A DNA stretch of 36,842 bases from Actinomycetota bacterium (GCA_016870195.1 VGCC01000004.1:1-36842), one strand, 5' to 3'; positions 16,080 through 25,028 are shown, counted from the first letter of the stretch. A program made the numbers and translations. The notes: generated by a model from the sequence alone, not told the origin.

Positions 16080-16975
16080 GCAGCCGCCTTTGTGCCGGTC
16101 CATCCCGTCGCGGGACGCTCGAACCAGATGTGCACCTGACCCGTACCCACCGAGTTCTCGTATTCACTGTAGAGCTCACCCGGGGCGACCACGTCATCCT
16201 CACCGAGGGCACCGATCATCATCAGGTAGTGGGCGAAGCGCGCCTCGGGCTTGTACTTCAAAAACTCCGGCATCGTCTCGATGACGCGACGGTGGTCACC
16301 CTGCGCGAACCACTCGAGTCGCTCGAGGTCGGCGGCGTAGGCCTCCGGAGTGAAGATGTGCGCCGGATCGCTGGCCTCGTGGTCGCGGATCTCGCGCAAG
16401 GGCCAGAACGTGTGGGACATCGCGCCCGAGGCGATGAGCAGTACCTTGCGATCGGAGCGTTCGATCGCATCCTTGATCGCGCGGCCGGCGCGGAGGAAAT
16501 CCTCGGTGTCACCGGTCTGGCAGACGCTCACCGACATCCAGCGCTTGTCCGGCAATCCACGGCCGAGGAAGTCCCAGAGGTTGATCGTGGCGTAGAAGAT
16601 AGGAAGGTAGGGATCATCAATCGCGGTCAACCAGGTTCCCGCTCCTGGTCCCGCGGCGGCGATCGCGTGGGCCAACTCCGGATCACCGGGGAAGTCGTAG
16701 GGGATGCGGCACATCCCGCGGGGGAGTTCCTCGGAGGTGAACAATCCGGCCCGGCGATCCTGTGCGGTCACCACAAACTCGACGGTGGTGGCCCAGTGAG
16801 AGTCCAGGACGATGACGGTGTCGTAGTCGAGGGTGTCGAACTTGTCCGCTCGCAGAGAGCGCAATCCGGGGACCAGCGAGATCTCCTTGCCTTCGTTCAG
16901 TTCCCGGCGGACCTCCTCCGGCAACATGATGGTGGGAACGTGTGCGAGCAGCGCGGCCCCAACAACCTCACCCAT
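16076..16975 (-). CDS. hpaD: Class III extradiol dioxygenase, homoprotocatechuate 2,3-dioxygenase-like
   Basis: From ATG 16975, five bases after an AAGGAG site, the product has 299 residues. It follows the HpcB/HpaD plan: LLAHVPTIM with iron ligand H12, VIVLDSHW with H60, the YTSEELP-like FTSEELP, LLIASGAMSHTF and a terminal GTGQVH segment. This LigB-type Fe(II) enzyme opens a catechol ring next to a hydroxyl. The closest known role is cleavage of 3,4-dihydroxyphenylacetate to 5-carboxymethyl-2-hydroxymuconate semialdehyde, which suits the dehydrogenase two bases upstream. A related catechol substrate is possible. Confidence 0.85.
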   Translation of the reverse strand: MGEVVGAALLAHVPTIMLPEEVRRELNEGKEISLVPGLRSLRADKFDTLDYDTVIVLDSHWATTVEFVVTAQDRRAGLFTSEELPRGMCRIPYDFPGDPELAHAIAAAGPGAGTWLTAIDDPYLPIFYATINLWDFLGRGLPDKRWMSVSVCQTGDTEDFLRAGRAIKDAIERSDRKVLLIASGAMSHTFWPLREIRDHEASDPAHIFTPEAYAADLERLEWFAQGDHRRVIETMPEFLKYKPEARFAHYLMMIGALGEDDVVAPGELYSEYENSVGTGQVHIWFERPATGWTGTKAAA

Positions 16976-16977
16976 GA

Positions 16978-18441
16978 CTACTCCTTCCAGCCGTTCGGTG
17001 AATACACGGTGTTCTTGACATCCGCATAGAAGTCGAAGGACCACAGTCCGCCCTCGCGGCCGATACCGGACTTCTTCGATCCGCCGAAGGGTGCGGCGAG
17101 ATCGCGGACGAAAAAGCAGTTGACCCAGATGGTTCCGGCGACCAGGTGCGCGCAGAAACGCTCGGCACGTTCGCGGTTCCCACTCACCACGCAGGCAGCA
17201 AGTCCGAACTCGGTGCCGTTGGCCTGCGCGAGGCCTTCTTCGTCCGTGTCGAAGGTCTGCATGGTGAGCACCGGTCCGAAGACCTCCTGCGTGAGAATCT
17301 CGCTTCCGGCAGGTGCATCGACGATCAACGTGGGCGTGAAGTAGTGGCTCCCGATCGCGGTGTTGACCTCTCCGCCGTAGGCGACCGTGGCACCGGCCGC
17401 TCTCGCTCGGTCGACGAACCCCTGGATGCGCTCGATGTGCTTCAGGTGGATGTTCGGCCCGATCTGGGTGGACTCGTCGCGGGGATCACCCTGGCGGATC
17501 TGCGCCGCGCGCTCGGCGAACCGCTTCGCGAATTCCTCGGCGATACCGGCCTGCACGAGGAGGCGCGTTCCCGCCAGACACACCTGTCCGGCGTTGTCGT
17601 ACTGCTCGATGGCGAGGTCGACCGCGAGATCGAGGTCGGCGTCGTCGAGGATCACCGTCGGGCTCTTGCCGCCCAGCTCGAAGGAGCAGGGGATCAGGTT
17701 CTCCGCAGCGTTGCGCGCGATCACCTTGGCCGTCGGCACGGACCCGGTGAAGCAGATACGCGCGACGTCGGGATTGAGGGTGAGCGGCGCACCCGCCTCG
17801 GGGCCGTATCCCTGGACGACGTTGAAGACTCCCGCAGGAAGCCCGGCCTCGTGCGCGAGGTCGGCGAAGTACGACGCTGTGAGCGGTGCCCACTCCGGTG
17901 GCTTGAGGATGACGGTGTCACCCGAGGCCAAGGCCGGACCGATGCGCCAGGTGGCGAGCATCAGTGGCGCGTTCCACGGCGTGATGATCACCGTGGGTCC
18001 CGAGGGATCCCAGGACACGTGGTTCTCGTGTCCGCGTGTCTCCCAGACCGGATGGTGGAGATCGTTGATCACGTAGTCGGCGAAGAAGCGAATGTTCATG
18101 ACCACGCGCGGCATGACTCCGCGGAGGTGTGAACGCAGCAGGGAGCCGTTGTCGAGTGTCTCGATATTCGCGAGTTGCTCGATGTGCGCCTCGACGTTGT
18201 CGGCGACCGCGTGCAGGATCGCCCCCCGTTCCCGTGGGGTGAGACGTGCCCAGGCGGGGAAGGCGGCTGTGGCCGCAGCAACTGCTGCATCGGCCTCGGT
18301 TGATCCCCCGCGGCTGATCTCGCCGAGGATCGCACCGTCCACCGGGGAGACGTCCGTGAAGGTCTCCGCGGAGCCGACACGTCGTCCACCGATCCAGTGG
18401 CGGGTGTCGACCTCGACCCCGGCGATCGCGATGGTGCTCAT
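16978..18441 (-). CDS. hpaE: Aldehyde dehydrogenase, 5-carboxymethyl-2-hydroxymuconate-semialdehyde dehydrogenase-like
   Basis: From ATG 18441 (GAGGA seven bases upstream) the product has 487 residues of the ALDH superfamily. It has TPWNAPLML, the NAD site VILKPPEWAP, the general base E255 in FELGGKSP, the catalytic thiol C288 in NAGQVCLAGTR, and EVFGPV near the C-terminus. It oxidises the ring-fission semialdehyde to the acid with NAD+. It leads the operon that continues with the extradiol dioxygenase and FAH enzyme. Its promoter (TTGCCA, 18 bases, GATAAT) abuts a copy of the shared 18-base operator, so it is probably repressed without substrate. Confidence 0.87.
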   Translation of the reverse strand: MSTIAIAGVEVDTRHWIGGRRVGSAETFTDVSPVDGAILGEISRGGSTEADAAVAAATAAFPAWARLTPRERGAILHAVADNVEAHIEQLANIETLDNGSLLRSHLRGVMPRVVMNIRFFADYVINDLHHPVWETRGHENHVSWDPSGPTVIITPWNAPLMLATWRIGPALASGDTVILKPPEWAPLTASYFADLAHEAGLPAGVFNVVQGYGPEAGAPLTLNPDVARICFTGSVPTAKVIARNAAENLIPCSFELGGKSPTVILDDADLDLAVDLAIEQYDNAGQVCLAGTRLLVQAGIAEEFAKRFAERAAQIRQGDPRDESTQIGPNIHLKHIERIQGFVDRARAAGATVAYGGEVNTAIGSHYFTPTLIVDAPAGSEILTQEVFGPVLTMQTFDTDEEGLAQANGTEFGLAACVVSGNRERAERFCAHLVAGTIWVNCFFVRDLAAPFGGSKKSGIGREGGLWSFDFYADVKNTVYSPNGWKE

Positions 18442-18466
18442 GCCCGTCCTCATGCCTCGATGGAAA

Positions 18467-18514
18467 CCGTTTGGACCCTAACGGATTATCGGGCTCCCGT
18501 CACCCGGTTGGCAA
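18467..18514 (-). promoter_or_regulatory. Promoter and operator of the meta-cleavage operon
   Basis: Reading the minus strand, a TTGCCA -35 (18509-18514) and GATAAT -10 (18485-18490) are 18 bases apart. The inverted repeat CCGTT-TGGACCCT-AACGG (18467-18484) starts directly after the -10. It is one of five matching sites in this window. Confidence 0.75.
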
Positions 18515-19042
18515 CTAGGCCCGACGGCGCCCGGGGCGGACGTCCTCGTCCTGCTCCACGGCGCGGATCAGGTCGCGCAGCACGGAGGCCGCCTCCTGCT
18601 TGCGTGAACGGTCCAGGTGCCGGGACACGTGGCGTTCCTCGGTGTTGAACTCCGGGAACAGTCGCTTCATGAGCCGTCGCCCGGACGGGGTGAGCTCCAC
18701 CAGGACCAGCCGGCCGTCCTGCTTATCCCGGCTCCGGGTCACCAGGCCGCGCCCCTCGAGGGTGCTGAGTACTCCGCTCAGGGTCGCTTTGGAGAACCCG
18801 GCCTCGGCGGCGATCTCCCGGGTCTCGATCGGCTCCCAGATCCAGGTGACCCAGAGGACGACGAACGCCGTCCACGTGAGCTCGGACTTGGCGAGCACCG
18901 TGCGCTCCAAGTGGTTACGCACCGCATTCGCGGCGCGGAAGAGGTTGGAGGCGACGGCCATGGCGTCGAAATCGAGGTCCATCCCGCCGAGGCGCGCGGC
19001 AACGGCCGACTCCGTCTCGCTGAGCGTGTGCTGGCCGGCCAT
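18515..19042 (-). CDS. MarR-family transcriptional regulator
   Basis: The product has 175 residues. A winged helix spans about 60-125: SELTWTAFVVLWVTW, TREIAAEAGFSKATLSGVLSTLEGRGLVTR, then the wing DKQDGRLVLVELT. The flanking helices make the MarR dimer. MarR proteins of this kind (HpaR is the model) repress aromatic degradation operons and release DNA when a phenolic ligand binds. The start follows GGGGGGAGGTGAC. It lies between two copies of the shared operator (18467 and 19122), which makes it one candidate for the regulon's repressor. The TetR protein at 25095 is the other. Confidence 0.9.
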   Translation of the reverse strand: MAGQHTLSETESAVAARLGGMDLDFDAMAVASNLFRAANAVRNHLERTVLAKSELTWTAFVVLWVTWIWEPIETREIAAEAGFSKATLSGVLSTLEGRGLVTRSRDKQDGRLVLVELTPSGRRLMKRLFPEFNTEERHVSRHLDRSRKQEAASVLRDLIRAVEQDEDVRPGRRRA

Positions 19043-19102
19043 GTCACCTCCCCCCGACGTTGGGCGCCCTCACCGTAGCCCAGTTCCGGGAAGTGCTTGC
19101 CT

Positions 19103-19139
19103 CGAACGTTCGGATGCATAATGATTTGGACCCGAACGA
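19103..19139 (+). promoter_or_regulatory. Operator and -10 before the P450 at 19158
   Basis: TGATT-TGGACCCG-AACGA (19122-19139) is a copy of the shared operator and overlaps by one base a CATAAT -10 box (19117-19122). A separate perfect palindrome CGAACGTTCG lies at 19103-19112. The site sits between the divergent MarR and P450 genes. Confidence 0.65.
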
Positions 19140-19157
19140 CTTCTCGGAGGAGAGCTC

Positions 19158-20402
19158 ATGGGGACGACGACGGCGATCACCCTTGCGAATCTCGATCTGT
19201 TCGCGGACGGTGCTCCCTGGGGTGTCTTCGACGAGCTCCGGACCCACGACCCGGTTTCCTGGAACGAGGAGGAGTCACCCAATCACGGGTTCTGGGCGGT
19301 GACGCGCTACCACGACATCGTCGAGGTGCTCCGGGATACGGAGACATTCTCCAGCGAGATCGGTGCCGTGAACCTCGAGGAACTCGATGCGAGTCAGATC
19401 GAGATCCGCAAGTCGATGCTCGAAACCGATGGGGTGCGGCACCGTGCGCTCCGGAAGTTGTTGCAGCCCCAGTTCACCCCGCGGTCGCTTGCCGTCTACG
19501 AGTCATTCCTGCGTGCCATCACGGCGAACACGTTGGACACGGCACTGGCGAAGGGATCCTTCGACTACGTCGACGACGTGGCCGCCGACTTCCCGATCCG
19601 CGTGCTCGCGCGACTCTTCGATGTCCCGGAAGACGACGCAGACAAGTTGATCGCCTGGGGCAACCGGATGGTCGGCAACACTGATCCGGAAAGCGCAGAT
19701 GTGCTGGCCACCGATCCCGAGAGTGAGAAGTACCGCGATCTTCCCTTCCGCTCGCCGGCTGCGCTTGAGGTGTTCGAGTACGGCTTCGATCTCGCCAATA
19801 AGCGTCGTGGAGGAAAGGGCTCCGACCTGATCTCGCAGTTGGTGAATCAGACGCCGATCGACGGCGCACCGTTGGATGACCGTGATTTCCGAAACTATTT
19901 CCTACTTCTCGTGGTTGCAGGAAACGAGACCACTCGGCACACCATCTCGCACACGATGAACCACCTGATGCGTAATCCGGAACAGACGGCGATCCTGCGC
20001 GAGGATCCGTCGAAGATTCAGTGGGCCGTTGAGGAATTCCTGCGCATGGCCAGCCCGGTGTATCACTTCCGCCGCACCGCCACGCGCGATGTCACTCTCG
20101 GTGGGCGCGATATCAAGGCGGGGGACAAGGTCGTGGTGTGGTTCGCGTCGGGGAATCGAGACCCGGAGGTATTCAAGGATCCCTACCGCTTCGATGTGCA
20201 GCGCCGTCCCAATGAGCACATGGCCTTCGGTCGCGGTGGGCCGCACATGTGTCTGGGCAATTCCCTCGCTCGTCTCGAGATCCAGATCATGTACGAGGAC
20301 CTGTTGTCCCGTGACGTCGAGCTCGTGTCCGATGGCGACATTGACTATCTGCGGTCGAACTTCGTGCATGGAATCAAGCGATTCCCGGTGAATGTCAGGT
20401 AG
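19158..20402 (+). CDS. Cytochrome P450, CYP124/125/142-like clan
   Basis: A complete 414-residue P450. It has AGNETT in the I-helix (254-259), ExxR at E293-R296, and the heme loop FGRGGPHMCLG with C365. The tail ends in LRSNFVHGIKRFPV. The RSNF..GIK tail and the VYHFRRTATRDV segment resemble the CYP124/125/142 clan, known for hydroxylating steroid side chains and branched lipids, but members of the clan vary. The ATG follows GGAGGAGAG. The promoter carries the shared operator. It is close in kind to the P450 at 34649. The substrate is unknown; context suggests a step in aromatic amine catabolism. Confidence 0.92.
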   Translation: MGTTTAITLANLDLFADGAPWGVFDELRTHDPVSWNEEESPNHGFWAVTRYHDIVEVLRDTETFSSEIGAVNLEELDASQIEIRKSMLETDGVRHRALRKLLQPQFTPRSLAVYESFLRAITANTLDTALAKGSFDYVDDVAADFPIRVLARLFDVPEDDADKLIAWGNRMVGNTDPESADVLATDPESEKYRDLPFRSPAALEVFEYGFDLANKRRGGKGSDLISQLVNQTPIDGAPLDDRDFRNYFLLLVVAGNETTRHTISHTMNHLMRNPEQTAILREDPSKIQWAVEEFLRMASPVYHFRRTATRDVTLGGRDIKAGDKVVVWFASGNRDPEVFKDPYRFDVQRRPNEHMAFGRGGPHMCLGNSLARLEIQIMYEDLLSRDVELVSDGDIDYLRSNFVHGIKRFPVNVR

Positions 20403-21114
20403 AGGCAACCTTCGTCAGGAACCCGTCCACCAACGCCTGGGCGCGTGCGCGGGCAGCCGGTTCCTCCGCGTAGGTCATCGCGAGCATCACCTGGGGATCC
20501 TGTCCGTCCTCGGCGATGTGCTTCAGGGCGTCGTCGGGAGAGGTTCCCCACTCGCGCAGGGTGTCACCGGTGACTTCGGGATGGAATTGAAGCGCGAGGT
20601 TGCGCCGGAGGACGAAAGCTTGTGAAGCACGGGTGTTGCGCGCAATCTCGCGCGCACCCGGGGGAAGGGTCCAGCGGTCGTAGTGGAATTGGAACCACGG
20701 GCCCGGCCCGACGATCTCGGGTTCGTCGGCCATGATCACCGCCCACCCGATCTCATTCGCGCCGCGCGGCGCCGGCGCGACCGTGCCACCGTGCGCGCGG
20801 GCCAGGATCTGGCCGCCGAAGCAGATGCCGAACACCGGTACCCCGAGTCGGTCGGCACTCCGCAGCCACTCGAGTTCGGGTTGGAGCCAGGTGCCGATCG
20901 TGGCGTCGTCCCAAGCACCCCACGGTGATCCCATCGGGACGAGGACGTCGTACTCAGCGGGATCGGGGAACTGGAAATTGACGCTCGGGGATGTGTAGCG
21001 CTCACCGGGGACAACCAGCGACTCCACGATGTCGTAGCCGCGGGCGGCGAATGCGTCTCCGATCAGTCCGGGCGGACTGAGATGGTCGTGTTGGAGGAAG
21101 AGGGCCTTCATCAT
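20395..21114 (-). CDS. Class I glutamine amidotransferase-like hydrolase
   Basis: The product has 239 residues. The triad is visible: nucleophile C98 in FGICFGGQ, and H178 and E180 in LQFHPE. The layout resembles the GMP-synthase amidotransferase-like group. Known relatives next to GS-like ligases are PuuD (gamma-glutamyl-GABA hydrolase) and the aniline protein AtdA2/TdnT, so removal or transfer of a gamma-glutamyl group is a reasonable guess. It converges on the P450 with an 8-base overlap and is divergent from the GS-like gene at 21211 across a shared operator. GGGAGGTGG precedes two ATGs; the second (21111) is better spaced. Confidence 0.85.
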   Translation of the reverse strand: MMKALFLQHDHLSPPGLIGDAFAARGYDIVESLVVPGERYTSPSVNFQFPDPAEYDVLVPMGSPWGAWDDATIGTWLQPELEWLRSADRLGVPVFGICFGGQILARAHGGTVAPAPRGANEIGWAVIMADEPEIVGPGPWFQFHYDRWTLPPGAREIARNTRASQAFVLRRNLALQFHPEVTGDTLREWGTSPDDALKHIAEDGQDPQVMLAMTYAEEPAARARAQALVDGFLTKVAST

Positions 21115-21167
21115 CCACCTCCCTTGTCGAAATCCCGGAAGGGGACCACGCTAGGGGGTCCGGGTTC

Positions 21168-21194
21168 TAGGATCGATCGTTGGTACCCGAACGA
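21168..21194 (+). promoter_or_regulatory. Operator and -10 before the first GS-like gene
   Basis: TCGTT-GGTACCCG-AACGA (21177-21194) is the most symmetric copy of the shared operator. It begins three bases after a TAGGAT -10 box (21168-21173). It lies between the divergent amidotransferase and GS-like genes and could control both. Confidence 0.7.
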
Positions 21195-21210
21195 TATTGG
21201 AGGAGACGTC

Positions 21211-22560
21211 ATGACGGTGGACCTAGCCGAACTCCGGCAGGAACTCCAGGATCGGGGGATCGATGTCCTCCGGCTGATCTACCCGGATGTCCTGGGCATC
21301 ACCCGATCCAAGGACCTCCTCGTCTCCCAGCTCGAGCGTGCAGCGGCGCACGGACCGGCCTTCTGCCAAGGCGTCTGGGTCACGAACACCCGTGGCGGCG
21401 TACTCGACGGGCACGGCAGCATTTCGGATGGTCTGCCCGATCTCGTCTCGCGTCTGGACGCGACCACCATCCGCACCGTCCCGTGGGAACCGGGACTGGC
21501 CTACGTCATTGCCGACGCGTTCGAACCCAATGGCGATCCGAGTCCCATCGCGCCCAGGTCGGTGCTCGCTCGGGTCCTCGATCGCTACGAGACCCTGGGC
21601 CTCGTACCTGTCACGGGGCCTGAACTCGAGTTCTACATCGCGCACCGACCCGAGGGATCCTGGACGCGAGTACTGAACAAGACCGGTCGCGTCTATACGA
21701 CGGGAGCCATGGTCGATCCCGACGGAGTCTTCCTCGAGATGTTGCGCATGATCGACCGTCTCGAGATCGGCGCATTCGCCGGTAATCACGAGTTCTCCCC
21801 CTCGCAGTACGAGATCAATCTCTGGCATTCCGATGCGCTGGATGCCGCCGATCGCACCTTCCTCTTCAAGACGGGCGTCAAGGACATCGCGGCTGCGCAG
21901 GGACTTCTTGCCACCTTCATGGGCAAGCCGTGGAACGACGAAGGGGGCAGTGGATTCCATCTGCACTTCTCGGTCACCGACGACGACGATGTCAATCGGA
22001 TGCACTCGGGTGATGGTGAGCTGAGCGATACAGCGCTGGCGATGATCGCTGGAATCATCGAGCATTCGGCAGCCCTCTCCGCGCTGACGAATCCGACGAT
22101 CAACGCGTTCAAGCGTCTCGGACCGGACACCCTCGCCCCGTACCGCGCCAACTGGGGTTACGACAACCGCAGCGCGATGATCCGCATCCCACCGGAACGC
22201 GGGCAGGGGACACGGCTGGAGTTGCGCATCGGCGATGGTGCCGCGAATCCCTACGTCATTGCAGCCGCCGTTCTCGCCGCGGCCCTCGATGGCATCGAAC
22301 GCGATCTGACGCCTCCACCGGCCCAAGCCGGATGGACGTACGAAGATGAGTCGGCCCCGGTGTTGCCGATGTCGCTGCAGGAGGCACTCGACGCTCTCGC
22401 CGCGGACACGCATCTGGCCGATGTGCTCGGCGCCACCTTCGTCAGCACCTTCGTCACCTTGAAGAAGGACGAGCTCGAGCGATACGCGGCCGAGGTCGAG
22501 GATTCGGTAACCCGCGATGTCACCCAGTGGGAGATCGACGAGTACATCGAGGACTACTAG
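21211..22560 (+). CDS. Glutamine synthetase-like gamma-glutamyl-amine ligase (copy 1)
   Basis: From ATG 21211 (GGAGGAGAC upstream) the product has 449 residues. It keeps the GS metal and ATP residues: GPELEFYI (E138, E140), NHEFSPSQYEINL (E194, E201), GSGFHLHFS (H250, H252), NPTINAFKRL and RIPPERGQGTRLELRIGDGAANPY. The N-terminal beta-grasp is shorter than in housekeeping GlnA, and the ammonium-site region is diverged, as in PuuA, IpuC and the aniline ligase AtdA1/TdnQ. These join glutamate to an amine using ATP. The adjacent amidotransferase fits removal later. The amine is unknown, and GlnA itself is unlikely given the context. Confidence 0.87.
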   Translation: MTVDLAELRQELQDRGIDVLRLIYPDVLGITRSKDLLVSQLERAAAHGPAFCQGVWVTNTRGGVLDGHGSISDGLPDLVSRLDATTIRTVPWEPGLAYVIADAFEPNGDPSPIAPRSVLARVLDRYETLGLVPVTGPELEFYIAHRPEGSWTRVLNKTGRVYTTGAMVDPDGVFLEMLRMIDRLEIGAFAGNHEFSPSQYEINLWHSDALDAADRTFLFKTGVKDIAAAQGLLATFMGKPWNDEGGSGFHLHFSVTDDDDVNRMHSGDGELSDTALAMIAGIIEHSAALSALTNPTINAFKRLGPDTLAPYRANWGYDNRSAMIRIPPERGQGTRLELRIGDGAANPYVIAAAVLAAALDGIERDLTPPPAQAGWTYEDESAPVLPMSLQEALDALAADTHLADVLGATFVSTFVTLKKDELERYAAEVEDSVTRDVTQWEIDEYIEDY

Positions 22561-22610
22561 GCCGAAACCGCGACTCAGGCGTCGATGGAGGATGTACTAC
22601 ATTGACGCAC

Positions 22611-22895
22611 ATGAGCGATACGGTAGGCCTGCGGGCCCTGCAGCAGAACGCGTCCGCGGTGGTGGCCCGGGTGGTGGCCGGCGAGGAGGTCGTGATCACG
22701 GATCGTGGCCGGCCGGTGGCGCGGATCGTTCCGTTGCAGCCGCGCCCACGGGGATTGCAGGAGTTGATCGATGAGGGCCTCCTCACTCCGGCAACGCGCT
22801 CGATCAGTGACCTGCCTCCTCCGATCGCCCTCTCGGGAGGTCCGACCGCGAGTGAGATCTTGGCGGAGATGCGAGAGGCGGACCGCGAAAGGTGA
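22611..22895 (+). CDS. Phd/YefM-type antitoxin
   Basis: The product has 94 residues. The N-terminal VGLRALQQNASAVVARVVAGEEVVITDRGRPVARIVPL is the Phd/YefM DNA-binding fold. The C-terminal ASEILAEMREADRER is the typical toxin-wrapping helix. Its stop overlaps the PIN toxin start (GTGA). It blocks the toxin and autoregulates the operon. The pair sits between two parts of the catabolic cluster and looks like an insertion. Confidence 0.9.
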   Translation: MSDTVGLRALQQNASAVVARVVAGEEVVITDRGRPVARIVPLQPRPRGLQELIDEGLLTPATRSISDLPPPIALSGGPTASEILAEMREADRER

Positions 22896-23284
22896 TCCAC
22901 TACATGGACTCCTCGGCTTTCATGAAGCTTGTGCTTCGCGAAGATCATTCCGATGCGTTGATCACATGGGTGGAGAGTGGTTCCCCGGACATCGCCTTAT
23001 CGGAGCTCGTCGTTGCTGAGTGCTTGAGAACTGCGCGGAGACTGGGTCCTCAGATCGTTGTGGAGACCCGAGCGGCGCTGGCCTCCTTTCGCATGCGGAC
23101 CATGAACGCGGAAATCTGGCGTTGGGCGGGCGAGATCGACCCTCACTCCCTCCGGACTTTGGATGCCCTGCATCTGTCGGTCGCCTTGAGTTTTGGTGCG
23201 CATCTCGAATCCGTAGTGACCTACGACAAGCGCCTGACAGAAGCCTGCACGGCGTACGGGATTCGGGTACTCGCTCCCGTGTGA
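22892..23284 (+). CDS. vapC: VapC-type PIN-domain toxin
   Basis: The product has 130 residues with the PIN acidic residues D6 (MDSSAFMK), E43 (VAECLR), D91 (TLDALHL) and D112 (TYDKRL), which bind Mg2+ for RNA cleavage. VapC toxins cut tRNA or rRNA when the antitoxin is lost. All key residues are present, so it should be active. It starts at a GTG overlapping the antitoxin stop and ends directly against the convergent LLM oxidoreductase gene with no gap. Confidence 0.92.
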   Translation: MIHYMDSSAFMKLVLREDHSDALITWVESGSPDIALSELVVAECLRTARRLGPQIVVETRAALASFRMRTMNAEIWRWAGEIDPHSLRTLDALHLSVALSFGAHLESVVTYDKRLTEACTAYGIRVLAPV

Positions 23285-24214
23285 TCACTGAGCATCGACC
23301 CGTGCGATCACGTCGCGGCAGAACCGCCCATGGTCGCTCGGATCGTCGATGAAGATGCTCGGCTTGATGCAGAACGTGGTGAATCCCAGAGCCATTTGAC
23401 GTGGGATCTCTTCAAGAGCCTCGGGAAGTGGTGCCACCGAATCGTCGTCTGGGAACCTGACACGAGTGCCACCAACGAGTTCGAACTCCTCCCAACTCCG
23501 TCCAAGTTGAGCGAGGCTGGACTTGAGGAGCGCCACATCGTCCTCGTGCACCCGGCCCACCGGATGGAAGCCGGAGCCGTAACGGGCGAGCCGCTCGATG
23601 ATCTTCGGGTGGACCCGCTCCCCACCGAACCACATCGCCGGTCCCGCCGGTCGCGTCGGCTTGGGTTCGAGGTAGACGTCGTCGAAGCTGAAGAATTCAC
23701 CGTGATGTGTCACGGGTGACGTGGACCAGACCTTCGACCAGATATCCAATTCCTCATCGAGGATCCGACCACGTGACGTGAAGTCAATGCCGAGTGCCGC
23801 GTATTCATCGCGGTGCCAACTGACTGTGGGTTGGATGACGAGCCGTCCCTCGGACATCAGGTCGAGTGCCGCAAGATCATGCGCGAGAACGAGTGGGTGA
23901 CGCAGCGGTGCGATCAGCGCGATGGCACCGATGCGGATGCGTGTGGTTGCCGCGGCGATCGCACTCAAGAGGACGATGTTGGACGGCCAGGGCGTGGCCG
24001 GATCCTGGTTGCCGGGCATCGCGTAGTCGCGCGGATTCGCCATGCGGCCTTCGCTGCCGGCACTGGGTCCCAGGAGCACGTGATCACTCACCATGACCAT
24101 GTCGAAGCCCGCGTCCTCGGCCTCCTGGGCCATGCGCACGATCCCGCGCAGATCACGCGGATCGAGCATGGTGTGGTTCTCGGTGAGAACACTGACCATG
24201 CGTGGCGGGGCCAT
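23285..24214 (-). CDS. LLM-class (luciferase-like) F420 or FMN oxidoreductase
   Basis: The product has 309 residues of the bacterial luciferase-like TIM barrel: AEDAGFDMVMVSDHVLLGP, TTRIRIGAIALIAPLRHPLVLAHDLAALDLMSEGRLVI, SRGRILDEELDIWSKVW and GPAMWFGGERVHPKIIERLARYGSGFHPVG. The family includes F420-dependent dehydrogenases and two-component FMN monooxygenases; the cofactor cannot be settled here. It follows the acetoacetate-decarboxylase-like gene by 10 bases on the same strand, so the two share a promoter. No Shine-Dalgarno is clear, and M6 (24199) is an alternative start. Confidence 0.87.
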   Translation of the reverse strand: MAPPRMVSVLTENHTMLDPRDLRGIVRMAQEAEDAGFDMVMVSDHVLLGPSAGSEGRMANPRDYAMPGNQDPATPWPSNIVLLSAIAAATTRIRIGAIALIAPLRHPLVLAHDLAALDLMSEGRLVIQPTVSWHRDEYAALGIDFTSRGRILDEELDIWSKVWSTSPVTHHGEFFSFDDVYLEPKPTRPAGPAMWFGGERVHPKIIERLARYGSGFHPVGRVHEDDVALLKSSLAQLGRSWEEFELVGGTRVRFPDDDSVAPLPEALEEIPRQMALGFTTFCIKPSIFIDDPSDHGRFCRDVIARVDAQ

Positions 24215-24224
24215 GGGTGGTGGC

Positions 24225-25022
24225 TCAGACCGAAGCGGAGTTATCCGTCAGGAGCTTTCCCCCTGCGAAGGTCACTCCAACCTCGCGGTAGTAACCGCCG
24301 ATGATCTCCTCGACCGGGAGCAGGCTTGCGGGCTGGTCCCAGGGGGAGTCGTGCAGTTCGAGTTCGGCGTCACCGCGCCACGGATCGCCGAGATCTGCAT
24401 CGACACCGGACATCGTCACGATCTGCGACAGAGACATCCCCTCACCTGCGATCGAGGGCATACAGCGGTGATGGACCATGGGGTGCCCATTGACGAAACC
24501 ATTCTTGTCGCACTTCTCGCGCAGGGTGACCTTGGCCGATGCGAGCCGATGGTCGTAGGCAGCGAGGGATGCGCCAAAGGTTCCTCCCGCCGCAACGCGC
24601 GGAGCGGCCTTTCCGTGGTGGAACGCGCGGGTCACGTAGATGCTGCCCAACTTCTTCGGATACCCCTGGAACCAGCCGCGACCGATGGCGAAGTCCGTTG
24701 TGACCCAGATGAGAACACACCGGCTGTAGGTGACGCCCTGGTACGCGGCACGCACGACGACGAAGGCCTCGAGGTACTGCGCACGCGACGGGTCGAGGAG
24801 CTCCTCGCGATCGGCGCTGCAGGATTGCCAATCCGCCCAGATGAACGCAACCGCCCCCGGATCCTCGGGTGCGAGGTCGAGTTCGTCGGGAAGGATCGCG
24901 CGCACGTTAGCCGGATCCGTGCGGTACTCGACGGTCAGCAGGGTTCCCGAGTAGTACCACGGCATCGGGGGCACGAGGGCGGTGCGACCGTCGGGGGTGA
25001 ACGGGGGGAGGAATCCAGCCAT
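24225..25022 (-). CDS. Acetoacetate decarboxylase-fold protein
   Basis: The product has 265 residues. YPKKLGSIYV (121-130) carries the Lys that forms the Schiff base in acetoacetate decarboxylase. MPWYYSGTLLTVEYRTDP at the N-terminus and WQSCSADREELLDP also fit the family. Members decarboxylate beta-keto acids or act as aldolase-dehydratases; the substrate here is not known. It leads a two-gene operon with the LLM oxidoreductase. TAGGCT lies six bases before the ATG, giving a leaderless transcript, and the shared operator (25042-25059) covers the -35 region. Confidence 0.85.
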   Translation of the reverse strand: MAGFLPPFTPDGRTALVPPMPWYYSGTLLTVEYRTDPANVRAILPDELDLAPEDPGAVAFIWADWQSCSADREELLDPSRAQYLEAFVVVRAAYQGVTYSRCVLIWVTTDFAIGRGWFQGYPKKLGSIYVTRAFHHGKAAPRVAAGGTFGASLAAYDHRLASAKVTLREKCDKNGFVNGHPMVHHRCMPSIAGEGMSLSQIVTMSGVDADLGDPWRGDAELELHDSPWDQPASLLPVEEIIGGYYREVGVTFAGGKLLTDNSASV

Positions 25023-25028
25023 GGCGGG

